Below are positions 54,901-63,434 of a stretch of DNA of 64,000 nt, in pieces. The notes under the pieces were generated by a model, which saw only the letters and a program-made list of their open reading frames with translations, was not told where the DNA came from and did not search any database. The stretch spans positions 248,001 through 312,000 of the forward strand of contig CALOFP010000001.1 of assembly GCA_942492635.1 (NCBI GenBank), read 5' to 3'. A program made the translations under genes and the position numbers. Each line of letters starts with the position of its first letter. The stretch's first letter is position 1. This stretch comes from CALOFP01 sp942492635 (GTDB taxonomy: Bacteria; UBP6; UBA1177; CALOFP01).

Positions 54901-55049
54901 CGTTTTTTACAACAAAAAGAAACGATGGCGGTACGGGCCTCGGCCTTGCCGTCACATACAACATAGTAAAGGCTCACAACGGAACCATCCGGTTCGACTC
55001 AGTCGAGGGACGCGGAACCACTGTTGATGTCTCTTTTTCACCTGAATAG
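51945..55049 (+). CDS. Membrane sensor histidine kinase with two-component propeller domain
   Basis: A 1034-residue sensor kinase. TTG 51945 follows GGGGA by six bases and gives a signal-like N terminus; no upstream ATG. Periplasmic part: two-component regulator propeller repeats (about 30-620; recurring GLPDNNI, DGRLWFTT or ENIWIGTG units), then a Y_Y_Y domain (MRFMYRLEGFDREWVDAGG, about 685-745). One membrane helix at about 752-772. Cytoplasm: dimerisation helix with phospho-acceptor H800 in VAHEINNP, and an ATPase domain with NLVTNACQSL, DEGCGV, FDPFFTTK and GTGLGLAV. Propeller sensors usually read extracellular polysaccharide or peptides. It pairs with the regulator encoded 13 bases downstream. 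Confidence 0.92.
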   Translation: MIFRIIPSLAILFFTFTLSALDATKSVSQYTVDSWTERDGLPGNQIVSTVQASDGYIWIAEERTIFSFDGEKFRLFNSKTNPEMKNVVIKGIVPHHREGLWVATHTGIFRFHGGKLVKQHWFSHYDHLRIKSIETDRDGRLWVGTAQMGLFSYMPGEFQNYTTENGLPDNNIRKIEAGRDGRLWFTTTGNKIGFILDHKIRLIPSPQSTVSNIFEDKKGRLWIGTENLGAFIYNGTDLTAVDQEKGLPGLSVESFGEDSEENIWIGTGGGFLSRYGKDRIDSSEPLGGSSAFISDIFEDREKNLWVSIYAYGILRFKNGIGKLYGKDKGLNGETVSVLYESKKGGILAGTLGGGLNMFEKGDVRNIDLSKKIPFPARYASMTEDRSGGLWFGIGGTGLVHKRGKIETLYTKKDHPWLNDVFSITEDSSGKLWIGTEEGVLVFENNSFMPFGVDSGVNGQTIRGIHEDRDGNIWILGNKRGVFIFRKGHIENITTKNGLSGNNILAIMEEGDGTIWITTCGFGLTRYKDGKLLKITEENGLPDNLVYNILRDDNGDYWLSFNSGIARIRKDEMSRFLEGKTARLMHELFRSSDGLVEENMVGGTQHNAIKRSDGALFFATTGGILVLDPTDIPANDVVPPVYIEKVVTGMENMSFFNSSDNKITLSPGVSKMEIHYTGIGLTQPGKMRFMYRLEGFDREWVDAGGRRIAYYTNVPPGEYVFRVKAANNDGIWNKEGGKISIEIKPFLYETLLFKLAIIAAMILLTIFLFYLKIRSVKRRERDMMHADRLTSLGILVSGVAHEINNPNSYIKLNGQFLEDLWRDIRPVLDDYSSEKGDFSVSGAYYTDLKEDIPGIIRGIGDGSERITSIVETLKGFSRKDQGSKTTDVEINEVVEKALTILGAFIKTSTDAFNFRAGEGIPKIRGNIHHLEQVVVNLVTNACQSLSSKSASVTVSTSFDSTSKEVHLTVSDEGCGVSRKDLKYIFDPFFTTKRNDGGTGLGLAVTYNIVKAHNGTIRFDSVEGRGTTVDVSFSPE

Positions 55050-55062
55050 TGAGGAAATCAAT

Positions 55063-56481
55063 ATGAGTAAAACACTCCATCCTGAAAAACCCGTACTGCT
55101 TGTGGATGACGAATCCAACTTCCTTCTCAGCATGGCGGTGACCCTTCGTTCGGGAGGAATAAACAACGTAATCCAGTGTAACGACAGCAGAAAAGTTATC
55201 GACATCATCGACCGTGAAGGTGTTTCCGTTGTTCTTCTGGACATGAATATGGCCTACCGTTCGGGACTTGAGGTGCTGCAGGACATAGCCCTGGCATTTC
55301 CCGAACTTCCGGTTGTAATCATCACGGCGATTGACGATGTTAAAACGGCGGTCAACTGCATGAAAATGGGTGCGTTCGACTACATCGTCAAACCTGTGGA
55401 CAGGGACAGGATCCTGACTGTTCTTGAAAAGACTCTTGAATTCACCCAGGTAAAACATGAGAACAACAGGCTCAAGGAATGCATTTTTTCCAACGAGATA
55501 AAAAAGCCCGACACATTTTCCCACATCGTTACCGATTCGGAGAAGATGATCTCCATATTCAAATATATCGAGGCGATTTCCGGAACGGACCATCCGGTCC
55601 TTATTACAGGAGAAACCGGCACGGGAAAGGAACTAATCGCCCAGGCACTCTACAACCAGAGCGGAAAGAAGGGATCCTTCGTTGCGGTCAATGTGGCGGG
55701 ACTTGACGACACCCACTTTTCCGACACCCTTTTCGGTCACCTTCGTGGAGCTTTCACAGGAGCCGACAGGGAGAGAAAGGGACTGATAGAATCGGCCGAA
55801 GGCGGAATGATTTTCCTTGATGAAATCGGGGATCTTCATCCGGACTCACAGGTAAAACTTCTGCGGTTGCTGCAGGAAAAACTGTACTATCCCCTGGGTT
55901 CGGACAAACCCAAAAAGGTGAAGGCCAGAATAATCCTCGCAACCCACAGAAATCTCGATCAGATGCTGAAGGAAGGCGGATTCCGTAGGGATCTCTATTA
56001 CAGGCTTAAAACACACCACATACAGATTCCCTCCCTTCGTGAAAGAATGGAGGATGTTCCCCTGCTTCTCGATCACTTTCTTGAAAAATCCGCCGAATCG
56101 ATGGGCAAGAAGAAACCGACACCGCCGAGGGAACTCTATTCGCTTCTCAACACATACCCTTTCCCGGGCAACGTCAGGGAACTTGAAAGCATGGTGATCG
56201 ACGCGGTCGGCAGACACTCCTCCGGAGTACTTTCAACCTCCAGTTTCCGTGAAAAGATTTTCAGTTCCAATGGTGAAGGTAACGAATCGGGCGGAAGCGG
56301 AACCATGGAGGGTTTCAACTTTCCGGAAAAGCTGCCGACATTGAAGGAGTTCGAATCAATGCTCATTGACGAAGCCTACAAGAGGGCAAAAGGAAACCAG
56401 ACAATCGCGGCAAGACTACTGGACATATCCAGAAAGGCGTTCAACAACAGACTAATGAGAAACCTGACGGGAGACGGTTGA
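55063..56481 (+). CDS. NtrC-family sigma54-dependent response regulator
   Basis: A 472-residue response regulator. ATG 55063 has GAGG seven bases upstream, 13 bases after the kinase stop. Receiver domain 1-125 with D60 as phospho-acceptor (VVLLDMNM), AAA+ domain about 145-380 with Walker A GETGTGKE, the GAFTGA loop that contacts sigma54, Walker B MIFLDEIGD and arginine finger region, then a Fis-type helix-turn-helix (about 430-466; NQTIAARLLDISRKAFNNRL). It will activate sigma54 promoters in response to the propeller kinase; the targets are unknown. The lipoprotein genes around are candidates only by proximity. Confidence 0.94.
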   Translation: MSKTLHPEKPVLLVDDESNFLLSMAVTLRSGGINNVIQCNDSRKVIDIIDREGVSVVLLDMNMAYRSGLEVLQDIALAFPELPVVIITAIDDVKTAVNCMKMGAFDYIVKPVDRDRILTVLEKTLEFTQVKHENNRLKECIFSNEIKKPDTFSHIVTDSEKMISIFKYIEAISGTDHPVLITGETGTGKELIAQALYNQSGKKGSFVAVNVAGLDDTHFSDTLFGHLRGAFTGADRERKGLIESAEGGMIFLDEIGDLHPDSQVKLLRLLQEKLYYPLGSDKPKKVKARIILATHRNLDQMLKEGGFRRDLYYRLKTHHIQIPSLRERMEDVPLLLDHFLEKSAESMGKKKPTPPRELYSLLNTYPFPGNVRELESMVIDAVGRHSSGVLSTSSFREKIFSSNGEGNESGGSGTMEGFNFPEKLPTLKEFESMLIDEAYKRAKGNQTIAARLLDISRKAFNNRLMRNLTGDG

Positions 56482-56489
56482 GAAGTGGA

Positions 56490-57031
56490 AGATGAACGGC
56501 ATCCTTCGCAAGCCTCGAGAACGCTTCGCTTGTGAACGCTGACGCTTGAGAACGCCTGCTCTGCGGCAGGCTTTAGCGGGAGAAGCCTCAATATTGCCAA
56601 ATCTCTGAGAAAAGATACCATTTCTCACAATTCGCTAACACCCCTATTCCGGAGACAATTTAAATCGTCGAATCACCCTTGAACGAAGGTGTGGAAGGAT
56701 TACAGCAAATGATGTCCCGCCACTACCAATTCCCCTGAACTCCGTCAGGTGGCGATAAAATTCCACTAAACTTTTGTCACGCTATTTTTACAAATGTTTA
56801 AATCTCGATTCGGTTTCCAATCCGACCTCAAAAAAATTTTTTCGGTCAATTCAGCGTCTAAGATGTTCAACTTATTTGTATTTCGGTGAAATTTGACGCT
56901 GAAACGGTCTCATAAAAAATAATCATGGTCGCGTCAGACGCTATTTCGGTCTCGATATTTTTAATTCCCTCAAATCATCGGCTGGGATAGGCTCGATATT
57001 TGTTTTCGGGAGATTTTAGGGAGTTGAATAG
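56490..57031 (+). repeat. Long intergenic repeat, copy B (~540 bp, non-coding)
   Basis: Colinear with copy A at 26366-27012, about two-thirds identical by eye, with the same start (CTTCGCAAGCCT, AACGCTTCGCTTG, GCCTGC-TCTGCG-GCAGGC hairpin) and the AT-rich body from GAGACAATTTAAATCGTCGA at 56652. It begins eight bases after the regulator stop. It lacks a stretch of about 100 bases present in copy A before the GAGACAATT block. Confidence 0.7.
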
Positions 57032-57574
57032 TCAGTATATTTGTTCTGGAATGAATTCTCTCACTGATTTGGGGTGAAAAAAGTTTTTGACGTTCAGCAA
57101 AAATCACAGGAAAGACTGAACAGCGAAAATCGCAGGAAAGGGAAAAGATTTTTATACCGAAAAAATCTTCTAATTTTGCCCAGAAACTTTTTTAGGTGTC
57201 TGCCGCAGCCAATCAAGAAATAGCAGACATTCTTTTCACGACTTTCGCTGTTAAAAAAATTTATCCCCTTTCGTGCCTTTTCGTGTTTTTACTGGCTGAT
57301 CTTTCTTCCTCGTTCTCGGTTGTTCGCGTGGTTCGTGGTGGTTTCAGGCACTAACTGGTAAAATTTTTTTAATTTATCTTTACTTCCAACAACAACGCTT
57401 TTACCCAATAATATCGATTGGTAGCACTTAAACTCTAAACTGAGCGAACCTGTTTTTTCATTTTTTTTCGACCGCAACTTTAGGGGGGACGAATTCTTTT
57501 TATAAATTTCATATAGTGTTTTCTGTTTTGGTTTGATTTAGAAAACGACAACACTTCATTGGAGGTATTTAGAA
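57032..57574. other. Intergenic region, 540 bases
   Basis: AT-rich, with a direct repeat AAATCACAGGAAAG / AAATCGCAGGAAAG at about 57103-57140 and TTCGTG-rich text at 57270-57350. No gene: the minus-strand frame 57289-57477 has no ribosome site. The right end provides GGAGG for the next gene. Confidence 0.5.
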
Positions 57575-59104
57575 ATGAAAAGATTCTTTAAAGGGACTCT
57601 CTCAGCTCTGCTTATTACTTCTTTCATCACTCCGCTCTTTGGAGCAAACGAGTGCTACAAGCTGACTCTTGATGAGATAGGGGCTCACCCCAAGCATACG
57701 GAAAATTTTTATGGGGCAAACCTTACTTTCGATAAGCCTCTTGGCAACGCTGATAAAAATGATGATTTCATCATGAGCTTTTATGGTGATTCAGGTGTCG
57801 GAACTTTCGACCTCGGCTCAGGTGACAACACCTCCTTCGAATTCTGTAATCAATGTATTTTTGTGGTAGCTGATAAGAGATATAAGGCTGCAAAAAATAA
57901 AAACGATAAAACTGTTAAGTTCTTCTTTCAGAAATCAGGAACTTTAACTGTCGATGCTGCAAAACTGATTGACGATTACTATTTCGGCGGTCAGTCGAAA
58001 GGCTCATTGAAGGATGTAAAACTTGTCGAGATGAAGGTGATTGACTGGAAAAAAATGAGTTTTGAAGAAGTTGACGATCCCGAATGTATTGAAATTGTCG
58101 ATACGAGCTGGAATACAATGCTGGAAGTCGACTGCGTCGGCAAGGTGTGTGGTGATGACGGTGCCGGCGGCAGCTGCGGTGAGTGTACCGGCGACACTCA
58201 CTGCAACACTGACGGTACAGCCTGTGAGCCATATGCATGCAAAGAAATTACAGTGAATAATATCAGAGACATAACCACTGCAGAAGATGAAGATAATATG
58301 GAAAAGGTTTATGGCTCTTCATCTTTCCAAATCGGTGGTGTAGAAAATGACCTTTTTCAAATTGTTCTAATCTACCCTGAGGAAGGTACGATTGATCTGG
58401 GTTTCGAACCTGATGACATTCTTGATTATCTTCCTCAATATCTACTAGTTTATGAAGACTTACAGGAAAACGGCAGCTACAGCAAGGCATACTTCCAGCA
58501 GAAGGGCAGCTTTACTTTAGAGAAGCTTTCAACTATCGGAGAAGATGAACTCATAGACAAGTCCAAGGGATCTTTTAGAGATATCCGCCTAGTAGAGGCC
58601 ACAATCGATTCCACTGTAACTCCAGTCCAGGGAGGTTCCTGTCTGACAATCAAGAACGGAGAGTGGAATACTTTTGATGACACCTCTAACGACGATGATC
58701 CTCAGGCAGGAGGAGACGAAGATAACCAGGAAAATGATGAGGATCTCAACTCTGACACCGATACTCCGGAAGAACCAAGCGACGATGACAAGGCTGACGA
58801 TGACAAGGCTGACGACGACAAGGCTGACGACGACAAGACCGACGACGACAAGACCGACCATGACAAGACTGACGATGACAAGACCGACCATGACAAGACC
58901 GACCATGACAAGACCGACGACAACAAGACCGACGACAACAAGACTGACGACGACAAGAAAGATGACAAAAATGATGATGGCAAGGTAGATGATAAATCAG
59001 ACAGTTCAAATGATACAATCGATGACTCAGACCCTGAACAAGGTGACTCCGAAGAAGAGAAGAACAGTGGCAGTGACAGCGGATGTTCCCTCATTCTTCT
59101 CTAA
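57575..59104 (+). CDS. Secreted protein with two CxQC-type modules and an Asp-Lys repeat tail
   Basis: A 509-residue exported protein. GGAGG precedes ATG 57575. Signal MKRFFKGTLSALLITSFITP, probably cleaved after LFG, so not a lipoprotein, unlike its relatives. Two copies of the module seen at 11933-13156 lie at about 26-195 and 220-365, with a Cys hinge (CGDDGAGGSCGEC) between them. Module 1 keeps C-x-QC (FCNQC); module 2 has lost both cysteines (LPQYL). Then an acidic linker, 12 units of five residues of the form D(D/H)(D/N)K(A/T) (about 403-462), and a tail ending SDSGCSLILL. The tail's Gly-Cys and short hydrophobic end look like a truncated surface-sorting signal, which is speculative. 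Confidence 0.8.
   Translation: MKRFFKGTLSALLITSFITPLFGANECYKLTLDEIGAHPKHTENFYGANLTFDKPLGNADKNDDFIMSFYGDSGVGTFDLGSGDNTSFEFCNQCIFVVADKRYKAAKNKNDKTVKFFFQKSGTLTVDAAKLIDDYYFGGQSKGSLKDVKLVEMKVIDWKKMSFEEVDDPECIEIVDTSWNTMLEVDCVGKVCGDDGAGGSCGECTGDTHCNTDGTACEPYACKEITVNNIRDITTAEDEDNMEKVYGSSSFQIGGVENDLFQIVLIYPEEGTIDLGFEPDDILDYLPQYLLVYEDLQENGSYSKAYFQQKGSFTLEKLSTIGEDELIDKSKGSFRDIRLVEATIDSTVTPVQGGSCLTIKNGEWNTFDDTSNDDDPQAGGDEDNQENDEDLNSDTDTPEEPSDDDKADDDKADDDKADDDKTDDDKTDHDKTDDDKTDHDKTDHDKTDDNKTDDNKTDDDKKDDKNDDGKVDDKSDSSNDTIDDSDPEQGDSEEEKNSGSDSGCSLILL
58781..58960. repeat. Twelve tandem 15-base units encoding the Asp-Lys repeat
   Basis: In-frame GACGA(T/C)GACAAG(G/A)C(T/C) units with H or N variants at one position. 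Expected to vary in copy number; may bind divalent cations. Confidence 0.9.
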
Positions 59105-59473
59105 CCGCGTTTTTCGTTCTGTATTGAATTGAATTGAATTTCAGGATGGGATTCTTTTTTAAACGCTTCACAATCTTCTGACTCATGCTTCCCGAAACTT
59201 GTGAACGTATATCTTTTCATACTGAAAGCAGGTTCATGACAATTTTTGACCCTACGCTGCCGCATCCGGATGCCACAAATAAGCACCAGGTCTAACCTCC
59301 CTACCTGATGCGGCAGCTCCCTGTTAGAGCTAGGTAAACTTCCTCCAGTTCAGAAGTGTGTTAGTTGAAAAGTCTAAGTATGAGAATCTTTGGTACTTCT
59401 GTTCTCTGAAAAAAGCTTTTTAGGGCGTTAAATATTCACACTTCATTTTTCTTGCTAGCCGCACATTTTTATA
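59105..59473. other. Intergenic region, 370 bases
   Basis: Contains the inverted repeat 59256-59317 and leads into the promoter at 59474. No gene seen. Confidence 0.6.
59256..59317. repeat. 11-base inverted repeat with 40-base loop
   Basis: GCTGCCGCATC (59256-59266) and GATGCGGCAGC (59307-59317) are perfect complements. No T-run follows. It could be a recombination remnant or structured RNA; about 150 bases after the preceding stop. Confidence 0.5.
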
Positions 59474-59502
59474 TTGACAAACTTCTCCCCATTGCTTATA
59501 TT
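59474..59502 (+). promoter_or_regulatory. Near-consensus sigma70 promoter of the persulfide reductase gene
   Basis: TTGACA (59474-59479), 17-base spacer, TATATT (59497-59502), about 39 bases upstream of ATG 59541. Confidence 0.85.
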
Positions 59503-59516
59503 TGCTAATAGCAATG
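59490..59516. promoter_or_regulatory. Nested palindromes over the -10 and start site
   Basis: TTGCTA-A-TAGCAA (59502-59514) is a perfect 6-1-6 palindrome; a wider pair CATTGCT (59490-59496) / AGCAATG (59510-59516) brackets the -10. The placement fits a repressor, for example an ArsR-type sulfur sensor; the identity is inference. Confidence 0.55.
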
Positions 59517-59540
59517 TTTTTTTAATCGATGGAGATTTAT

Positions 59541-61970
59541 ATGAAAAAAATAGTGATTGTCGGCGGAGTTGCCGGGGGCGCTTCTGCAGCCGCTCGTCTT
59601 AGAAGAAACAGCGAATCGGCAAAAATCATACTCTTTGAAAAGGGCGAACACATAAGCTACGCAAACTGCGGGCTACCCTACTACATCGGAGGTACAATCA
59701 GTGAGCGGGAAAAACTTTTTGTCCAGACTCCCGAAACTTTCGCTAAACGTTTCAACATAGATGTGCGAGTAAAAAGTGAGGTGATCTCCATCGACCGGGA
59801 AAAGAGAACAGTTTCTGTCAGAAATATTGAAACTGGAGAAGATTACATGGAAAATTACGATTCCTTAATTCTCTCTCCGGGAGCTCAACCGGTAAAACCA
59901 CCGATTCCCGGAATCGACAGTGAGGGAATCTTCACACTCAGAAACGTCAACGACACCGATGACATCAAAGAGTTCATGAGGAGCAGGAAACCTCAGACAG
60001 CTGTGGTTGTGGGAGCCGGTTTCATCGGTCTTGAAATGGCCGAAAACCTTACGGATCAGGGAATCGAGACTACAATAATCGAGATGGCGGACCAGGTTAT
60101 GACTCCCATCGACTACGAAATGGCATCGGAAGTTCACCAGCACCTTCGCCAGAAACGTGTTGAATTTCTTCTTGGCGAGCAGGTTGTCAGCTTCACAAAG
60201 GGCAACCGTTTTTCCGTCAACCTGAAAAGCGGAAAGGAGGTTGCCGCCGATCTCGTTATTCTATCCATCGGTGTAAAACCTCTTTCGAAACTCGCCGGGG
60301 AGGCGGGGCTGGAACTTACGAATCGTGGAGCGATCGTTGTCAACAGCTATATGCAGACAGATGATGAAAACATCTACGCCGTGGGCGATGCGGTTGCGGT
60401 TCCCAACAGTGTTACCGGAAAACCATTCACTCCTTTTCTCGCGGGTCCGGCAAACAAACAGGGGCGAATCGCCGCCGACAACATCATTTTCGGCAACAAA
60501 AAGAGTTACAACGGCACTCCGGCGACCGCTATAGCCAAGGTTTTCGACATAACTGTGGCCTCGACCGGCGTTTCCGAAAAGGTTTTGAAAAGTGAAAATA
60601 TTCCCTACCGCAGCCTCATCATCCACAGCTCAAGTCACGCCGGCTACTACCCCGGAGCCCTTCCGATGACGCTCAAGCTTCTCTTTTCACCTGAAGAGGG
60701 AAAAGTTCTGGGCGGCCAGATAGTAGGTTACGACGGTGTGGACAAGAGGATCGATCTCATAGCTACGGTACTTCTTAAAAACGGGACAATCTACGATCTT
60801 CAGGAGATCGACCACGCCTACGCGCCGCCATTTTCAAGCGCAAAGGATCCCGTCAACATGGCAGGTTTCGCAGCTGAAAATATAATCCAAGGAAAGGTAA
60901 AGACCATTTGCTGGAATGAAATTTCGGGACTTTCCGAAGACACCTTTCTCGTCGACGTGAGAACAGCTGAAGAAAATTCACTCGGTACAATCGAAGGTGC
61001 AATTAATATTCCTCTTGATGAAATAAGAGAAAGGGTGGATGAAATTCCGAAAGATAAGAAGATTCTACTTTTCTGCGCGGTCGGACTCCGCGGGTACGTA
61101 GCCTCCCGAATTCTCAGCCAGAAAGGCTACGACGTATACAACCTCTCCGGCGGCTATAAAACATATCAACACGCGACAAGAAAAGATGCCGACGAGGATA
61201 TATTTGAAAAGGAAACTATTAGAAAAGACGACATGATTTACAGGGAGAAGGAGGATATCGTCATCGACGCCTGCGGACTCCAGTGTCCGGGACCCATCAT
61301 GCAGCTCAAAAAGGGAGTTGAGGAAGTGGGCAACGGTCAGAGAATTATCATTAAGGCATCCGATCCAGGATTCATGAACGACGCCCCTTCCTGGTGCAAT
61401 GTAACCGGAAACACTCTGGTTTCGATCGAAAAGAATGGCGGTGTTGTCGAAGCTGTGATCGAAAAAGGCTCGGGGAAAGTTAAACAGCCGACAACTTCCG
61501 CAAAAGGATCCACAATGGTGGTATTCAGCAACGATCTGGACAAGGCCCTGGCATCCTTCGTCATTGCCAACGGCGCGGCTGCTTCGGGAAGAAATGTTAC
61601 GATGTTCTTCACATTCTGGGGACTCAACGTCATCAAGAAGGCTGAGAAAATTCCGGCAAAGAAGGGATTTCTGCAGAAAATGTTCGGCTTCATGCTTCCC
61701 TCATCCTCCCTTTCACTTCCCCTTTCAAAGTTCAACATGTGGGGGATCGGCAGCAGATTAATGCGATTCATGATGAAAAACAAGGGAGTGGACACCCTTG
61801 AGCAGATGATAAAATCAGCAAAGGAGGCCGGAGTAAGAATGGTTGCCTGCCAGATGTCCATGGATGTTATGGGGGTTTCGCCAGATGAGCTTATGGAGGG
61901 CGTTGAAATCGGCGGGGTAGCCAACTATCTTGAAAGTGCCGAGAATGCCGGACACAACCTTTTCATCTGA
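59541..61970 (+). CDS. Four-domain CoA-disulfide/persulfide reductase: FAD-rhodanese-TusA-DsrE
   Basis: An 809-residue cytoplasmic fusion. ATG 59541 has GGAG six bases upstream. Domain 1 (1-450): FAD/NAD(P)H disulfide reductase of the CoADR/Npsr class, with VGGVAGGASAAARLRR for FAD and the single active Cys C43 in SYANCGLPYY. Domain 2 (about 460-550): rhodanese with Cys in LFCAVGLRG. Domain 3 (about 575-650): TusA-like, with ACGLQCPGP. Domain 4 (about 655-809): DsrE2-like (VVFSNDLDKALASFVIANGA, SMDVMGVSPDEL). FAD-rhodanese members reduce CoA- or glutathione-persulfides or polysulfide; the extra TusA and DsrE parts would pass sulfane sulfur between cysteines. Likely role: sulfur respiration or persulfide detoxification. 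Confidence 0.93.
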   Translation: MKKIVIVGGVAGGASAAARLRRNSESAKIILFEKGEHISYANCGLPYYIGGTISEREKLFVQTPETFAKRFNIDVRVKSEVISIDREKRTVSVRNIETGEDYMENYDSLILSPGAQPVKPPIPGIDSEGIFTLRNVNDTDDIKEFMRSRKPQTAVVVGAGFIGLEMAENLTDQGIETTIIEMADQVMTPIDYEMASEVHQHLRQKRVEFLLGEQVVSFTKGNRFSVNLKSGKEVAADLVILSIGVKPLSKLAGEAGLELTNRGAIVVNSYMQTDDENIYAVGDAVAVPNSVTGKPFTPFLAGPANKQGRIAADNIIFGNKKSYNGTPATAIAKVFDITVASTGVSEKVLKSENIPYRSLIIHSSSHAGYYPGALPMTLKLLFSPEEGKVLGGQIVGYDGVDKRIDLIATVLLKNGTIYDLQEIDHAYAPPFSSAKDPVNMAGFAAENIIQGKVKTICWNEISGLSEDTFLVDVRTAEENSLGTIEGAINIPLDEIRERVDEIPKDKKILLFCAVGLRGYVASRILSQKGYDVYNLSGGYKTYQHATRKDADEDIFEKETIRKDDMIYREKEDIVIDACGLQCPGPIMQLKKGVEEVGNGQRIIIKASDPGFMNDAPSWCNVTGNTLVSIEKNGGVVEAVIEKGSGKVKQPTTSAKGSTMVVFSNDLDKALASFVIANGAAASGRNVTMFFTFWGLNVIKKAEKIPAKKGFLQKMFGFMLPSSSLSLPLSKFNMWGIGSRLMRFMMKNKGVDTLEQMIKSAKEAGVRMVACQMSMDVMGVSPDELMEGVEIGGVANYLESAENAGHNLFI

Positions 61971-61995
61971 TGATTGGAGAACGAATTTGGATCTG

Positions 61996-62856
61996 TTAGA
62001 ATCCAGCTCCTGCGGAAATGGAAAAAGAGGGAGCGTATTCTCCTCCAACCTTAAAAGTCGGAAGTGAAACTTCTCCATTGAAGAAAAGCCTTATGTCGCT
62101 GTTTCGGAACATCTCGTATCCGGCCGTTACGCTCACGGATGCTCCCCAGTTTTCATCCTCGATATGATCATCGTACAGCTTCACTGCACCCCAGGCCACA
62201 CCGGTTCCGACATAAAAAGAATGGGCATTTTCAGGCATGAAATAGTACAGTCCTGAGATCCTCAGTATTTCGTAGGATTTATTTTCCTCATCATCGTCAG
62301 AGTCACTCTTTACCTGGAAAACCCCGTTTATAGACGAAAAATCCAAGGCAAAACGATCAAGTTCGAATCTCAATCCGAGCCCGATCAAAATACCGCTTTG
62401 AATACCATCATAAACAATTCCGCCATAGCCGAGCTTCGCATAGAAGAATGGCTCCGAACTGACTTTTTTAGGTGTCCTTGCCTCATGCGCAAGCACATTT
62501 TTCCTGGATGCCTCATCTGCCGCCAGAGATTTGTTCTTTGTGACGGAATCTATGATTCTATCGTATGCCTTCGAAAGTTCCTCTATGGAATCGACATGAA
62601 GTTTTTCAACTTTTTCACCTCTTTTTACAACTACCACAATTTTATTGCCAAGTTTGAGATGATAGAGTTCATAAGGCTTATCGCAGGATACGACCCCCTT
62701 TTCAGCCAGAATAGTCTCAAAAAGCACCGTGGCGTTTTTCCTTTCGTCGGCACTCAGAGAATCCTTGCCCTCATCAAGAACAAGACAACCTTCTCCCGCA
62801 TAAATAAAAGCGCTGAAAAACACTAATGCCAGAAGAACAACTTTTTTTAAAACCAC
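61996..62856 (-). CDS. Outer-membrane beta-barrel protein, unknown family
   Basis: A 286-residue exported protein. GTG 62856 has GGAGG seven bases upstream; signal VLKKVVLLALVFFSAFIYA. Residues about 20-125 form a small periplasmic-looking domain with two cysteines; about 135-286 is an eight-strand-type barrel (FFYAKLGYGGIVYDGIQSGI, RFALDFSSINGVF, NSDIRLFFNGEVSLP) ending in Phe (SISAGAGF), as barrel proteins do. It converges with the reductase gene 25 bases away. A close paralogue begins at 63534 on the same strand. Confidence 0.8.
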   Translation of the reverse strand: MVLKKVVLLALVFFSAFIYAGEGCLVLDEGKDSLSADERKNATVLFETILAEKGVVSCDKPYELYHLKLGNKIVVVVKRGEKVEKLHVDSIEELSKAYDRIIDSVTKNKSLAADEASRKNVLAHEARTPKKVSSEPFFYAKLGYGGIVYDGIQSGILIGLGLRFELDRFALDFSSINGVFQVKSDSDDDEENKSYEILRISGLYYFMPENAHSFYVGTGVAWGAVKLYDDHIEDENWGASVSVTAGYEMFRNSDIRLFFNGEVSLPTFKVGGEYAPSFSISAGAGF

Positions 62857-62935
62857 TTAAAAACCTCCATTAAATGGAATTTATTACCCAATCCACACGC
62901 CAATCACATAACAAACCAAATCAATTTACAATAAA

Positions 62936-62964
62936 CTTATATCAAAAAATGTTGTAAAAATCAA
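62936..62964 (-). promoter_or_regulatory. Sigma70 promoter of the barrel protein gene
   Basis: Minus strand: TTGATT (62964-62959), 17-base spacer, TATAAG (62941-62936), about 80 bases upstream of GTG 62856. Confidence 0.6.
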
Positions 62965-63239
62965 AAAGACAAAAAACATACATTTATGAAGCATTTGGGG
63001 CACAAAACAAAGTCAACTATCACTCCCAAAGGAGGAGAATTTATGTTTTGACCCTGAAAGAGGGAGCATTCTCTTAACGGAGCCCCTCTTCACCTGAATG
63101 TGAATAAGGTTCTACAGAATACATTAGCCAATTGAGCGCCTGCATTAGAATGTATCCCAAGTCCGGCTGTCTATAAAAATGCACCGGGGATTTTTAATTG
63201 GAACAATTTTACGTTCTGAATTCAGAAGATGTTCCTTCT

Positions 63240-63434
63240 TCAACATTGCATGACATGCTTGAAAACACTACAAAGACAAACATGCACAGACTCGACATAC
63301 ATTTTTTCATATAATGCCGGAAGGAAACCTCTGTTCATAGTATGATCATTCAAATAATCTGCGACTTCTTTGACAGAACATCCCTGAATCTTGGCAGTTT
63401 CGATGAACTGAAAAATGATCCTGCATATGCCACT
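63240..63434 (-). pseudogene. Possible relic of a coding region
   Basis: An open stretch of 64 codons without an early start reads protein-like text: RIIFQFIETAKIQGCSVKEV, then ADYLNDHTMNRGFLPALYEK. The first part faintly recalls the C-terminal segment of IS66-type transposases (FxETxKxxG...YL). It may be a transposon remnant between the barrel genes; weakly supported. Confidence 0.25.

Noticed and set aside
57289..57477. 62-codon minus-strand frame
   Set aside because: No ribosome site or similarity; lies in AT-rich intergenic text.
58702..59094. 130-codon minus-strand Ser-rich frame opposite the Asp-Lys repeat
   Set aside because: Artefact of reverse reading of GAC/AAG repeats (gives Ser/Leu/Val runs).
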